Positions 56,582 through 64,000 of a DNA stretch of 64,000 nucleotides are shown one piece after another. The stretch is from assembly GCF_004025535.1 (NCBI RefSeq), contig NZ_QJRG01000049.1, forward strand, positions 383,517 through 447,516, in the 5' to 3' direction. This stretch comes from Pseudomonas alkylphenolica (GTDB lineage Bacteria; Pseudomonadota; Gammaproteobacteria; Pseudomonadales; Pseudomonadaceae). Position numbers and translations under genes: made by a program. Numbering within the stretch: position 1 is the first letter of the stretch; every line of letters starts with the position of its first letter. The notes under the pieces were generated by a model that made no database searches, was not told the origin of the DNA, and saw only the letters and a program-made list of their open reading frames with translations.

Positions 56582-57412
56582 ATGCATCCCGCCGCCGAAC
56601 ATTCTCCGCTGGGCAAGTCCAGCGAATACATCGCCACTTACACGCCTTCGCTGCTGTTCCCCATCCCCCGTGCGGCCAAATGGGCCGAACTGGGTGTCAG
56701 CGCCCAGACCCTGCCGTGGCAAGGGGTGGATTTCTGGAACTGCTTCGAGCTGTCCTGGCTGTTGCCTACGGGCAAGCCGGTGGTGGCTATCGGTGAGTTC
56801 GCGATTCCAGCCGATTCGCCCAACATCATCGAGTCCAAGTCGTTCAAGCTGTACCTGAACTCGTTGAACCAGACTGCGTTCGAGTCGCCGGCAGCCCTGC
56901 AGGCCTGCCTGGAAAAAGACCTGTCTGCTGCGGCCGGCAAACCGGTAGCCGTTCAGATTCGTAGCCTGGCCGATGTCGAAGGGCAGGGTGTGGTGGCCTT
57001 GCCGGGTGTGTGCATCGATGACCTGGATGTCAGCATCAGTAACTACGAACAGCCGCAGCCGGAGTTGCTGCGCTGCGACAGCAGCCGCCTCGTTGAAGAA
57101 ACCCTGCACAGCCACTTGCTCAAATCCAACTGCCCGGTTACTGGTCAGCCGGACTGGGGCAGTGTGACGGTGCACTATCGCGGCGCGGCGCTGGACCATG
57201 CCAGCCTGCTGACCTACCTGATCAGCTTCCGTCAGCATGCCGACTTCCACGAGCAGTGCGTGGAGCGTATTTACCTGGACCTCAAGCGCCTGCTCAACCC
57301 TGAGTTCCTGACCGTCTATGCCCGTTATGTGCGCCGCGGCGGGCTGGATATCAACCCGTATCGCAGCACCGAAACCGTGACATTGCCGAACCTGCGCCTG
57401 GTGCGCCAGTAA
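56582..57412 (+). CDS. queF: NADPH-dependent 7-cyano-7-deazaguanine reductase QueF
   Basis: 276 residues, the long bimodular form. It reduces preQ0 to preQ1 in queuosine synthesis. The catalytic cysteine is Cys184 in KSNCPVTGQPDWGS with Asp191; SNYEQPQPELLRCD and ESKSFKLYLNSLNQ are QueF signatures (the latter binds NADPH). It belongs to the T-fold family. A terminator follows. Confidence 0.97.
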   Translation: MHPAAEHSPLGKSSEYIATYTPSLLFPIPRAAKWAELGVSAQTLPWQGVDFWNCFELSWLLPTGKPVVAIGEFAIPADSPNIIESKSFKLYLNSLNQTAFESPAALQACLEKDLSAAAGKPVAVQIRSLADVEGQGVVALPGVCIDDLDVSISNYEQPQPELLRCDSSRLVEETLHSHLLKSNCPVTGQPDWGSVTVHYRGAALDHASLLTYLISFRQHADFHEQCVERIYLDLKRLLNPEFLTVYARYVRRGGLDINPYRSTETVTLPNLRLVRQ

Positions 57413-57416
57413 CTGA

Positions 57417-57447
57417 AAAGCCCCGTACGAAGACGGGGCTTTTTTTA
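57417..57447 (+). terminator. Rho-independent terminator of queF
   Basis: AAAGCCCCGT (57417-57426), loop ACGAAG, ACGGGGCTTT (57433-57442), then more T. It can also serve the convergent DUF4404 gene. Confidence 0.9.
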
Positions 57448-57459
57448 TCCTGTCGGGGT

Positions 57460-57723
57460 TCAGATGCCCATGCTTTGCAGGCTCTGAACGATGTTGCGCA
57501 AGGTGGCGGTCAGGCCCGGATGGTCGACCTCAAAGCGCTCAACGGCGAGATTGACGCCGTCGACCAGGTTGTTGTCCGGGGTCACGGCTTCGAGTTTCAT
57601 CTCGGCCTCGATCTGCTGCATCAGTTCTTGAAGATGCTCGCGCTCTTCCAGGGAAAGCGGTGGATTTTGTTCCAGTTGCTCGCGCAGAGTCTCGAGTTGC
57701 TTTTGCAGTTCGCGGGCAGGCAT
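57460..57723 (-). CDS. DUF4404 family protein
   Basis: 87 residues, predicted helical: ARELQKQLETLREQLEQNPP, then EREHLQELMQQIEAEM, then VDGVNLAVERFEVDHPGLT. The N-terminal ~50 residues look like a coiled coil; no catalytic motif is seen. The start at 57723 has GGGAGATCACCC upstream, and longer frames lack it. Function unknown. It is downstream of a HAD-like gene on the same strand, separated by 124 bases. Confidence 0.85.
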   Translation of the reverse strand: MPARELQKQLETLREQLEQNPPLSLEEREHLQELMQQIEAEMKLEAVTPDNNLVDGVNLAVERFEVDHPGLTATLRNIVQSLQSMGI

Positions 57724-57847
57724 GGGTGATCTCCCTTTATGAATAGGCACAGTCATGGACCCCGGTAGCGGGCGAAAGGTCCATGCCTCGCCTTCTAGAG
57801 TAATCCACCAGGCGCTGCTTTGCATGACGCGGATCAACGGCCCTGTA

Positions 57848-58414
57848 TCAGGGCTTTTCGCCCTTCAGGCGGCGTTGGCCGATATCCGCCAGGCAGTCGC
57901 CTAGCGCTTCGAGGTGATCGATCACCGAATGCACGCCCAGGGCAAACAGTTGCAAGGTCGCCTTGGCGCGTTTGCGCTCCTGATCCAGCGGGCTCAGGGT
58001 TTGCCATTGCTGGCTGTCAATGCCGCACAGTGATCTGCCGGCGGCCAGGCCGATGGTCCACAGCCCGGCGTTCAACCCTGCTTGCAGCAGCCTCGGCTCA
58101 CCGCTGACCAGTACGCAGCCTTCGAGCTTGCCGGCGTTGAGGTCCATCAACGCGTGCCAGCAGGCGTCCGGCGCAGGCCACGGGGTCGACACCGGGTGGG
58201 CTCTGAGCCAGGTTGGCAACGGGTTTATCACGTGTTCGATGTCGGCAGCAGGCAGTTCATCAAGCCAGGCACAGGGCACCTGCTGTTGATAGAGCCAGTC
58301 TAGGGTCTGCAAGGCGCCAGGGGCGGGGCAGGGCGGCTTCGATTCGGTGCCTGTTTCAACCAGGCAGTCGCGCAGGCCGAACAGCAAGGCGGTAATGGCG
58401 GGAACGTCTGGCAT
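57848..58414 (-). CDS. HAD-fold protein without the catalytic nucleophile
   Basis: 188 residues. The overall order fits the haloacid-dehalogenase fold of the phosphonatase-like group: an N-terminal first motif, LLFGLRDCLVETG, then a small helical cap, a threonine/serine motif (VLVSGEPRLLQAG) and a late loop (GLNAGLWTIGLAAG). In motif 1 the usual DxD is replaced by Gly13 and Arg15, so phosphatase chemistry is not expected. I recall similar proteins near queF and mlaA in Pseudomonas. It may be a binding protein. The assignment rests on pattern alone. Confidence 0.7.
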   Translation of the reverse strand: MPDVPAITALLFGLRDCLVETGTESKPPCPAPGALQTLDWLYQQQVPCAWLDELPAADIEHVINPLPTWLRAHPVSTPWPAPDACWHALMDLNAGKLEGCVLVSGEPRLLQAGLNAGLWTIGLAAGRSLCGIDSQQWQTLSPLDQERKRAKATLQLFALGVHSVIDHLEALGDCLADIGQRRLKGEKP

Positions 58415-58610
58415 GGAAACATCCCTGTAAATAGCCTGAAGGCTACACTTCGCCTGTTACGTTCTGGTTACGGCGCGACGACACAGACATTCACAAATTT
58501 ATTACCTGGTTTGTGTCATGGTGTTTATCAGTGGCAGAGTCTTTATACTTGTTTCCTTTTATGTGAAGGACGCGTAGCGTCCTCTGTAGTGAATGTCTAG
58601 GAGTAACTCT

Positions 58611-59318
58611 ATGCGTAGGAACGGTACAGACGTGATCAATCGGATGGCCCGGGCCTGTGTCTGTGCCGGCCTGATGCTGGCGCCATTGGGCGCAGTCCAG
58701 GCCGCGACCGAGGAAGATCCATGGGAAAGCATCAACCGGCCGATCTTCACCTTCAACGACACCGTTGATACCTATGCACTCAAGCCGTTGGCCAAGGGCT
58801 ACCAGGCGATTACCCCGCAGTTTCTGGAAGATGGCATTCACAACATGTTTCTCAACGTGGGTGATGTCACCAACCTTGCGAACAATGTCCTGCAGCTCAA
58901 GCCCCATGCAGCCGGTGTCGATATTGCACGGATGATCGTCAACACCACCTTCGGGATTGGCGGCTTCTTCGATGTCGGTACCAAGATGGGCCTGCAGCGC
59001 AATGACGAAGACTTCGGCCAGACCCTGGGTTACTGGGGGGTCAGCAGCGGCCCGTACGTGATGCTGCCATTGCTGGGCCCGAGCACTGTACGTGATGCCA
59101 TCGGCAAGTACCCGGACACCTACACCGAACCTTACCGCTACATCGATCACGTGCCGACGCGCAACACCGCGCTTGCCGTGGATGTCGTCGATACGCGGGC
59201 CAGCTTGCTGTCGGCGGAGAAGCTGATCCGCGGCGACAAATACGTGTTCATTCGCAACGCCTACCTGCAGAACCGCGAGTTCAAGGTCAAGGACGGTCAG
59301 GTCGAAGACGATTTTTAA
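58611..59318 (+). CDS. mlaA: MlaA-family phospholipid transport protein (VacJ)
   Basis: 235 residues. N-terminal signal region ending GAVQA, with no lipobox cysteine visible at the usual place, so it would be cleaved by type I signal peptidase rather than lipidated as in E. coli MlaA. The family core is clear: EDPWESINRPIFTFND, then NTTFGIGGFFDVGTKMGL and FGQTLGYWGVSSGPYVMLPL. MlaA removes surface phospholipids from the outer membrane. Shine-Dalgarno TAGGAG. A small perfect hairpin (58567-58583) lies in the 5' leader. Confidence 0.92.
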   Translation: MRRNGTDVINRMARACVCAGLMLAPLGAVQAATEEDPWESINRPIFTFNDTVDTYALKPLAKGYQAITPQFLEDGIHNMFLNVGDVTNLANNVLQLKPHAAGVDIARMIVNTTFGIGGFFDVGTKMGLQRNDEDFGQTLGYWGVSSGPYVMLPLLGPSTVRDAIGKYPDTYTEPYRYIDHVPTRNTALAVDVVDTRASLLSAEKLIRGDKYVFIRNAYLQNREFKVKDGQVEDDF

Positions 59319-59335
59319 TCGTCACGTCTGTCTAC

Positions 59336-59362
59336 AAAAGGCGACCCTCGTGTCGCCTTTTT
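59336..59362 (+). terminator. Rho-independent terminator of mlaA
   Basis: AAAAGGCGAC (59336-59345), loop CCTCGT, GTCGCCTTTT (59352-59361), then T. Confidence 0.9.
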
Positions 59363-59437
59363 CATGCCTGTCATTTAGCCGTTGCTGGCAGGCAGGAGAG
59401 CGCCACTTGCTTGCGCGGCCTGATTTAAATTATTCTT

Positions 59438-59456
59438 GCAAATAGTTATCACTTAC
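59438..59456. promoter_or_regulatory. Candidate Fur box for the iron cluster
   Basis: GCAAATAGTTATCACTTAC matches 12 of 19 bases of GATAATGATAATCATTATC by eye, about 19 bases before the sigma factor ATG and in a locally AT-rich promoter region. Confidence 0.5.
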
Positions 59457-59474
59457 AAAAATATACCGCCCGTC

Positions 59475-59987
59475 ATGAGCGAACTTGTGTCTGCCCCTCT
59501 AAACCAGCTACGTACCGTCGAAGCGCTGTACAGCGGTCATCACGGATGGCTCTACGCACGCTTGCGCAAACGCCTGGGCAACGCCATGGATGCGGCTGAT
59601 CTGGTGCACGATACCTTTGCGCGCATTCTCGCCTCGAACGTCACGGTGTTCAATGAGCCCCGGGCCTACCTCAACTGCGTTGCAGGGGGCATCCTGGCCA
59701 ACTGGTCTCAGCGCAAAGCCCTGGAGCGCGCCTACCTGGCCGCGTTGGCGGCGCTCCCGGCGCCGGAGGTGCCGTCGCCAGAAACCCGCTACCTGCTGCT
59801 GGAAACGCTGCACGAAATTGACGCCATGCTCGACAGCCTGCCACCGCTGGTCAGGCGCGCCTTTTTGTTGTCACAGATCGGCGGCATGAAGTACGAGGCC
59901 ATTGCCGATCAGCTCGGCGTCTCGCTGATCACCGTCAAACGCTACATGAAACAGGCATTTGTACAGTGCCTTGCGCTGGTGGAGTAA
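59475..59987 (+). CDS. FecI-type ECF sigma factor
   Basis: 170 residues with sigma region 2 (ADLVHDTFARILASN) and region 4 (LPPLVRRAFLLSQIGGMKYE, then SLITVKRYMKQA) of the iron-starvation ECF group. Its partner anti-sigma gene starts in the base after its stop codon, and a TonB receptor gene with a signalling domain follows, giving the cell-surface signalling arrangement of FecI-FecR-FecA. A possible Fur box precedes it. Confidence 0.94.
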   Translation: MSELVSAPLNQLRTVEALYSGHHGWLYARLRKRLGNAMDAADLVHDTFARILASNVTVFNEPRAYLNCVAGGILANWSQRKALERAYLAALAALPAPEVPSPETRYLLLETLHEIDAMLDSLPPLVRRAFLLSQIGGMKYEAIADQLGVSLITVKRYMKQAFVQCLALVE

Positions 59988-60965
59988 GTGACAGACTCCC
60001 GGCGCATTCAAACCATTGGCTCCGACGCGCTTGAGGAAGCAGCCGAGTGGCTGATGTCGATGAGTGACGACGACGTCACTGATACGCAGAAAGCAGATCT
60101 GGCCACCTGGCGAAACAGCAGCCCTGAACGCGAACAGGCCTGGCGTCGGGCCGAATTGCTGATGAGCAAACTGGGCAGCTTGCCGGCGTCGGTGTCGATG
60201 CCCGCCCTGGATCGCCCGAACGACCCGGATCGACGTGCAGCAATCACCCGGCTGGCACTGTTGCTTGCGGTAGGGCCTGCGCTCTGGGCGAGCTGGAAGG
60301 TGGGTGAGCAACAAGGCTGGACGGCCGATTACGGTGTCGCCGTTGGCGAGCGCCGCGAATTGACCTTGGTCGATGGCACGCAGGTTGTACTCAATACCGA
60401 CTCGGCGATCGATGTGCGGTTCGATGCTGACCAGCGACTGATCCAGTTGCGTCGGGGTGAAATTCTCGTACAGACCGCTGCCGACCACCTTGTTCCGTCG
60501 CGCCCGTTGAGGGTGGCGACCCGTGAAGGGCGGATGCAGGCCTTGGGCACACGCTTTTGCGTACGTGAGCAGGCCGGACGCACTTATCTGGCGGTGCTGG
60601 AAGGCGCCGTCAGGGTCGAGCCGGTCAATGCCGGCGCAGGTGTGCCGTTGATTGTGCAGGCTGGTGGGAGGGCCTCTTTCGATGCGCGCAGCTGTAGCCC
60701 GATCAGCGCGGTCGACAACACCGCGACCGCCTGGGTCCGAGGCATGCTGTTGGCCGACAAGATGAGGCTGGCCGATTTCGTTGCCGAACTGGCGCGCTAT
60801 CGGCGCGGTTTTCTGCGTTGCGACCCGGCCATTGCCAATCTGCCTGTCTCAGGGGCATTTCCGCTCAGCGATACCACACACAGTTTGAACATGCTGGTGC
60901 AGACCTATCCCGTCACGCTGAACACGCACATGGGCGGCTATTGGGTGTTGCTGTCTGCCCGCTGA
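59988..60965 (+). CDS. FecR-type anti-sigma factor
   Basis: 325 residues from a GTG immediately after the sigma gene stop. The N-terminal DUF4880 cytoplasmic helices (EEAAEWLMSM, WRNSSPEREQAWRRAELLM) bind the sigma factor. One membrane helix (about 85-105) is followed by the periplasmic FecR domain (YGVAVGERRELTLVDGTQV) and a C-terminal STN-binding module ending GGYWVLLSAR. Receptor binding of the ferric-siderophore releases the sigma factor. Confidence 0.94.
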   Translation: MTDSRRIQTIGSDALEEAAEWLMSMSDDDVTDTQKADLATWRNSSPEREQAWRRAELLMSKLGSLPASVSMPALDRPNDPDRRAAITRLALLLAVGPALWASWKVGEQQGWTADYGVAVGERRELTLVDGTQVVLNTDSAIDVRFDADQRLIQLRRGEILVQTAADHLVPSRPLRVATREGRMQALGTRFCVREQAGRTYLAVLEGAVRVEPVNAGAGVPLIVQAGGRASFDARSCSPISAVDNTATAWVRGMLLADKMRLADFVAELARYRRGFLRCDPAIANLPVSGAFPLSDTTHSLNMLVQTYPVTLNTHMGGYWVLLSAR

Positions 60966-61075
60966 GTTGCCTGGGCGCTGAAAAATAAAATGCGCTTGGG
61001 GTGATACTTTTTTTCATCTGGACTGGCAACAGGAGAGAACAGCACTTTTATCTCCGTCTCAAGGATCCTCCCCTC

Positions 61076-63508
61076 ATGTCAGTTGTACGTCGTCCTCGCG
61101 GTGAAAGCAGGTTGGCAATAGCCATTCGCACTGCTGCGCTGAGTTTGGCCCTGGTCACAGCAAGCACTTCTTCCTGGGCCGCTGCCCCCCGGCAACTGGA
61201 TGCCATCGCCAGTCAGAACTACGAGATTCCGCCAGGGCCCCTGGGGCGTGCGCTGTCCAGTTTTGCCATGCAGTCGGGCATTGCGTTGTCGTTTGAACCG
61301 GCATTGACCGAGGGGCTTCATTGCGCCGGGCTGTCGGGCACGTACTCGGGACCTGATGGCGTGGAGCAACTGCTGGTTGGTAGCGGCCTGGAACTGGTTG
61401 AGCGCAATGATGGCAGCTACACCCTGGCCAGGCGTGTCGCCGACAGTGGCGACGGGCTTACGCTGGCTGCTACCACCATCGACGCCAACAGCCTGCAGGG
61501 CAGTGCGTTGCCCGACGCGTTTGCCGGTGGACAGGTCGCCCGTGGCGGGCGAGTGGGCATGCTGGGCAACAAGGACGTGATGGATACACCGTTCAGTGTG
61601 ACCAGCTATACCGCGAAAACCCTCGCCGATTTGCAGACGGTGACCGTTGCCGATGCACTTGAGCGTGACCCGTCAGTGCGCTCCACCGGGCAGACCGGCG
61701 GGATTGTCGATTCGTTTTTCATTCGCGGATTTCCCGTGGGCGAGGGCAACCTCGGCGAGTTGGCGTTTGATGGCGTCTATGGCGTGGCGCCTAACTACCG
61801 TGTGTTCACCGAATACGCCGAGCGAGTTGAAGTGCTCAAAGGGCCGGGCGCCTTGATGTACGGCATCTCGCCCAACAGTGGCGTTGGTGGCGTGATCAAC
61901 ATCGTCCCCAAGCGCGCCCTGGCTGAAGACCTGACCCGCTTTACCGCCAGTTACAGCGCTGATACTCAGGCGGGCGGGCATATCGATGTCAGTCGCCGCT
62001 TCGGTGAAGAAAAGCAGTTTGGTGTGCGTTTCAATGGCAGCGTCCAGCAGGGTGATACTGCCATTGATAACCAGGAACGCGAACTGGACATCGGCGCCAT
62101 TGCCCTCGACTACCAAGGCGAGCGACTGCGTTTGAACCTCGACTTCATCAGCCAGAAAGAGCAGTGGGATGCCGCGTCGCGCCCCTTCACGGTGGCGGCG
62201 GGCATCGATGTGCCGACTGCGCCCAATGGCCGGACCAATCTGTCACAGGATTGGGGCTGGTCTGAAACCAGTGAGCAGTCGGCGTTGCTCGGTGGTGAAT
62301 ATGACCTTAATGATGCAGTGACGGTATTTGCCCATGCCGGCGGCGGCAAGGCGGACGTCAAACGCATGTCCGACCAGGTGCCGCGCATTCTCAATGACGC
62401 GGGTGATACCAGCAATATTCCCGGTTACTACAAGTTCAACGTCGACCGCTCCACCGCCGATATTGGCTTGCGCGCGCTGTTCGAGACCGGGCCGGTCAGC
62501 CACACGACTACCGTGATGGCGACGCGGTATCAGGACGAGCTGTCCCGAGGCATCAACAACGGCACCGACATTCGCTCGAACATCTACCACCCGATCGACG
62601 TACCCAAGCAGTACATCAATGCACCCAAAGTCTTGCGCATTTCCGAGTCGGAGCTGTCCGGCGTTGCCATCACCGACACGCTGTCCGTGCTCGAAGACCG
62701 CGCGCAACTGACCCTTGGGGTACGCCGGCAATCAATCGAGTCGCGCAATTACAGTGCCACCGGGGCGGTGACTTCTCGCTACGACGACAGTGCGACTACC
62801 CCGGTGGTGGGTGTGGTGGTCAAGCCTTGGGAACACGTTTCGCTTTACTACAACTATGTTGAAGGCCTGAGCAAGGGTGACATCGCCCCCGCCACGGCTG
62901 CCAACTCGGGCGAAGCGTTTGCGCCGTATGAAACCAAACAGCATGAGCTCGGGGTGAAGTTCGAACAAGGCACATTCATGACCACCCTGGCACTGTTTCA
63001 GATTGAAAAGCCCAGTGGTGAACTGGGCGCAGGTAACCAGTTTTCGGTCCAGGCCGAACAACGCAACCGGGGTGTCGAGCTGAGCATGTTCGGCGAGGTC
63101 GCAACGGGTACGCGGGTAATGGGTGGCGTCACCCTGCTTGACGGTGAACTGACCGATTCGGCCACCCGCGCCAACCGCGGCAACGAGCCGGTGGGCGTGC
63201 CGGATGTGCAGGCCAATATCTGGACCGAGTGGGATACGCCGTGGCTCGAAGGCTTTACCCTGACCGGCGGTGCGATCTACACCGCCAGCCAGTATGTCAA
63301 CCAGGCCAACACCCAGGAGCTGGATGCCTGGACCCGAATCGACGCCGGGGCGCGCTACGTCACCAGAATCGAAGGTCGGCCGACGACCTTTCGTGCCACC
63401 GTGCAGAACGTCTTCGATCGCGAGTACTGGTCGGGCGTAGCCTCATACGGCGCCATCTCTCCCGGGTACCCGCGTACACTGCAATTGTCTGCTACGGTCG
63501 ATTTCTGA
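61076..63508 (+). CDS. TonB-dependent siderophore receptor with signalling (STN) domain
   Basis: 810 residues from ATG 61076 (AAGGA upstream). Signal peptide (ALSLALVTASTSSWA) and STN signalling domain (about 45-125; YEIPPGPLGRALSSFAMQSG), TonB-box-like GLTLAATTIDAN, plug domain (DTPFSVTSYTAKTLADLQ, then EVLKGPGALMYG) and a 22-strand barrel ending in aromatic Phe (SATVDF). It resembles hydroxamate-type receptors of the FhuE/FiuA/FoxA group, but the ligand is not proven. The signalling domain would talk to the FecR partner. Confidence 0.94.
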   Translation: MSVVRRPRGESRLAIAIRTAALSLALVTASTSSWAAAPRQLDAIASQNYEIPPGPLGRALSSFAMQSGIALSFEPALTEGLHCAGLSGTYSGPDGVEQLLVGSGLELVERNDGSYTLARRVADSGDGLTLAATTIDANSLQGSALPDAFAGGQVARGGRVGMLGNKDVMDTPFSVTSYTAKTLADLQTVTVADALERDPSVRSTGQTGGIVDSFFIRGFPVGEGNLGELAFDGVYGVAPNYRVFTEYAERVEVLKGPGALMYGISPNSGVGGVINIVPKRALAEDLTRFTASYSADTQAGGHIDVSRRFGEEKQFGVRFNGSVQQGDTAIDNQERELDIGAIALDYQGERLRLNLDFISQKEQWDAASRPFTVAAGIDVPTAPNGRTNLSQDWGWSETSEQSALLGGEYDLNDAVTVFAHAGGGKADVKRMSDQVPRILNDAGDTSNIPGYYKFNVDRSTADIGLRALFETGPVSHTTTVMATRYQDELSRGINNGTDIRSNIYHPIDVPKQYINAPKVLRISESELSGVAITDTLSVLEDRAQLTLGVRRQSIESRNYSATGAVTSRYDDSATTPVVGVVVKPWEHVSLYYNYVEGLSKGDIAPATAANSGEAFAPYETKQHELGVKFEQGTFMTTLALFQIEKPSGELGAGNQFSVQAEQRNRGVELSMFGEVATGTRVMGGVTLLDGELTDSATRANRGNEPVGVPDVQANIWTEWDTPWLEGFTLTGGAIYTASQYVNQANTQELDAWTRIDAGARYVTRIEGRPTTFRATVQNVFDREYWSGVASYGAISPGYPRTLQLSATVDF

Positions 63509-63849
63509 TAGCGCCTGCGGCCTGTAAGCATTGAGTTCAACGCTTACAGGCTCGGCCGTGCGACGCATGCTCAGTGGGATGTTTAATATGCCCTCTGGTA
63601 ACTGAAAATCGGTGCCTAATAACTCTTAGTGATTTAAGCGGATAAAGACCCGCAGCAAGCATCGGCGTACCCTTGAAACACCTGGCGGATGGGAGTACCG
63701 TCTGCGCCTTACAGGGCACCTCTGCCAGTTGCCGGACAACCCGTCTTGTCCTACAACTCATAGTAGAGAGGCTAGAAGCGAATCCAGTAAGCGTGCTCAA
63801 GCCTTGACGAGCCGCCTACGCCAACCTAATTCTGGCGCCGTTTGCCCAC
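63509..63849. other. 341-nt intergenic stretch after the receptor gene
   Basis: It has an imperfect 15-base inverted repeat, GCCTGTAAGCATTGA (63520-63534) against TCAACGCTTACAGGC (63537-63551), one mismatch, probably the receptor terminator, and then the leader of rssB. A minus-strand open frame at 63537-63800 is unlikely to be real: no Shine-Dalgarno and no recognisable domain. Confidence 0.45.
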
Positions 63850-64000
63850 ATGCAGAAAACCAGTGCAACGCTGCTGATCATCGATGACGACGACGTCGTA
63901 CGTGCGAGTCTTGCCGCCTACCTTGAAGACAGTGGTTTCCGTGTCCTGCAAGCGAGCAATGGCCAGCAGGGCCTTCAGGTCTTCGAGCAGAAACAGCCCG
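63850..64000 (+). CDS. rssB: Response regulator RssB (3' partial)
   Basis: The first 50 residues are inside the window: MQKTSATLLIIDDDDVVRAS and a receiver-type fold continuing past the right edge. The opening resembles P. putida RssB, which governs RpoS stability, and mlaA-rssB is the neighbourhood I remember; the identity beyond a receiver domain is inference because the C-terminal part is missing. Confidence 0.72.
   Translation, partial: MQKTSATLLIIDDDDVVRASLAAYLEDSGFRVLQASNGQQGLQVFEQKQP

Noticed and set aside
63537..63800. 87-codon minus-strand open frame before rssB
   Set aside because: Composition looks random and it overlaps the receptor terminator repeat.

Overview
The window is ordinary chromosomal DNA of a fluorescent Pseudomonas, most likely the P. 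putida group. Evidence: high G+C; Pseudomonas-type gene blocks (psrA next to lexA-sulA and topA, fadBA, lolCDE, mfd, sthA, queF, mlaA, rssB); pseudomonad REP elements; PsrA, LexA and FliA sites. I see no phage, insertion sequence, integrase, CRISPR array or rRNA. Remarks about what usually lies next to what in P. putida come from memory, not from a comparison.

Layout. 1-8115: rlmM (5' end outside the window), tusA, a PmpM-type MATE pump, pdxB, a small conserved protein, an MsbA-like ABC exporter and a chemoreceptor. 8507-13022: an exported-looking malate:quinone oxidoreductase, a glycine-zipper protein, tRNA-Pro(CGG), a YgdI-like lipoprotein, moaB-moeA. 13011-15777: a two-gene polysaccharide cassette (glycosyltransferase and bifunctional GDP-mannose enzyme) on the minus strand. 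16049-21556: yegS, a NarL-type two-component pair, an Hpt-like protein lacking its histidine, cheV behind a FliA-like promoter, and a MOSC protein. 21661-30949: slt, uup, a Usp, a membrane protein, fadBA and a DUF1653 protein. 31036-36721: topA, two small conserved genes, the SOS operon lexA-sulA behind two LexA boxes, and psrA behind two overlapping PsrA boxes. 36768-46350: a YkuD protein and nagZ, the minus-strand operon mfd-csiV-SNF2 helicase, and an N-terminally extended GAPDH. 46426-53761: apbE, sthA, a GDPD-family phosphodiesterase, a PilZ protein and lolCDE. 53827-58414: a CusRS/CopRS-like pair divergent from a secreted cupredoxin, queF, a DUF4404 protein and a HAD-fold protein lacking its nucleophile. 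58611-64000: mlaA, a FecI-FecR-TonB receptor iron cluster, and the start of rssB.

How they work together. PsrA can be read as repressing both itself and fadBA: operators of the same unusual geometry lie before both. LexA controls itself and sulA. The envelope is well represented: LolCDE, MlaA, Slt, NagZ, YkuD, CsiV, YegS and the GDP-mannose cassette. Redox metabolism includes Mqo, SthA, GAPDH, ApbE and beta-oxidation. Metal handling comprises the copper-type regulators with their cupredoxin and the iron-siderophore signalling cluster.

No wholly new multi-gene system stands out. The best leads are two apparent pseudo-enzymes (the Hpt-like and HAD-like proteins), the lipobox on Mqo, the one-base-overlapping PsrA operator pairs, a YkuD protein without a signal peptide beside nagZ, and two probable accessory cassettes (13011-15777 and 59475-63508).
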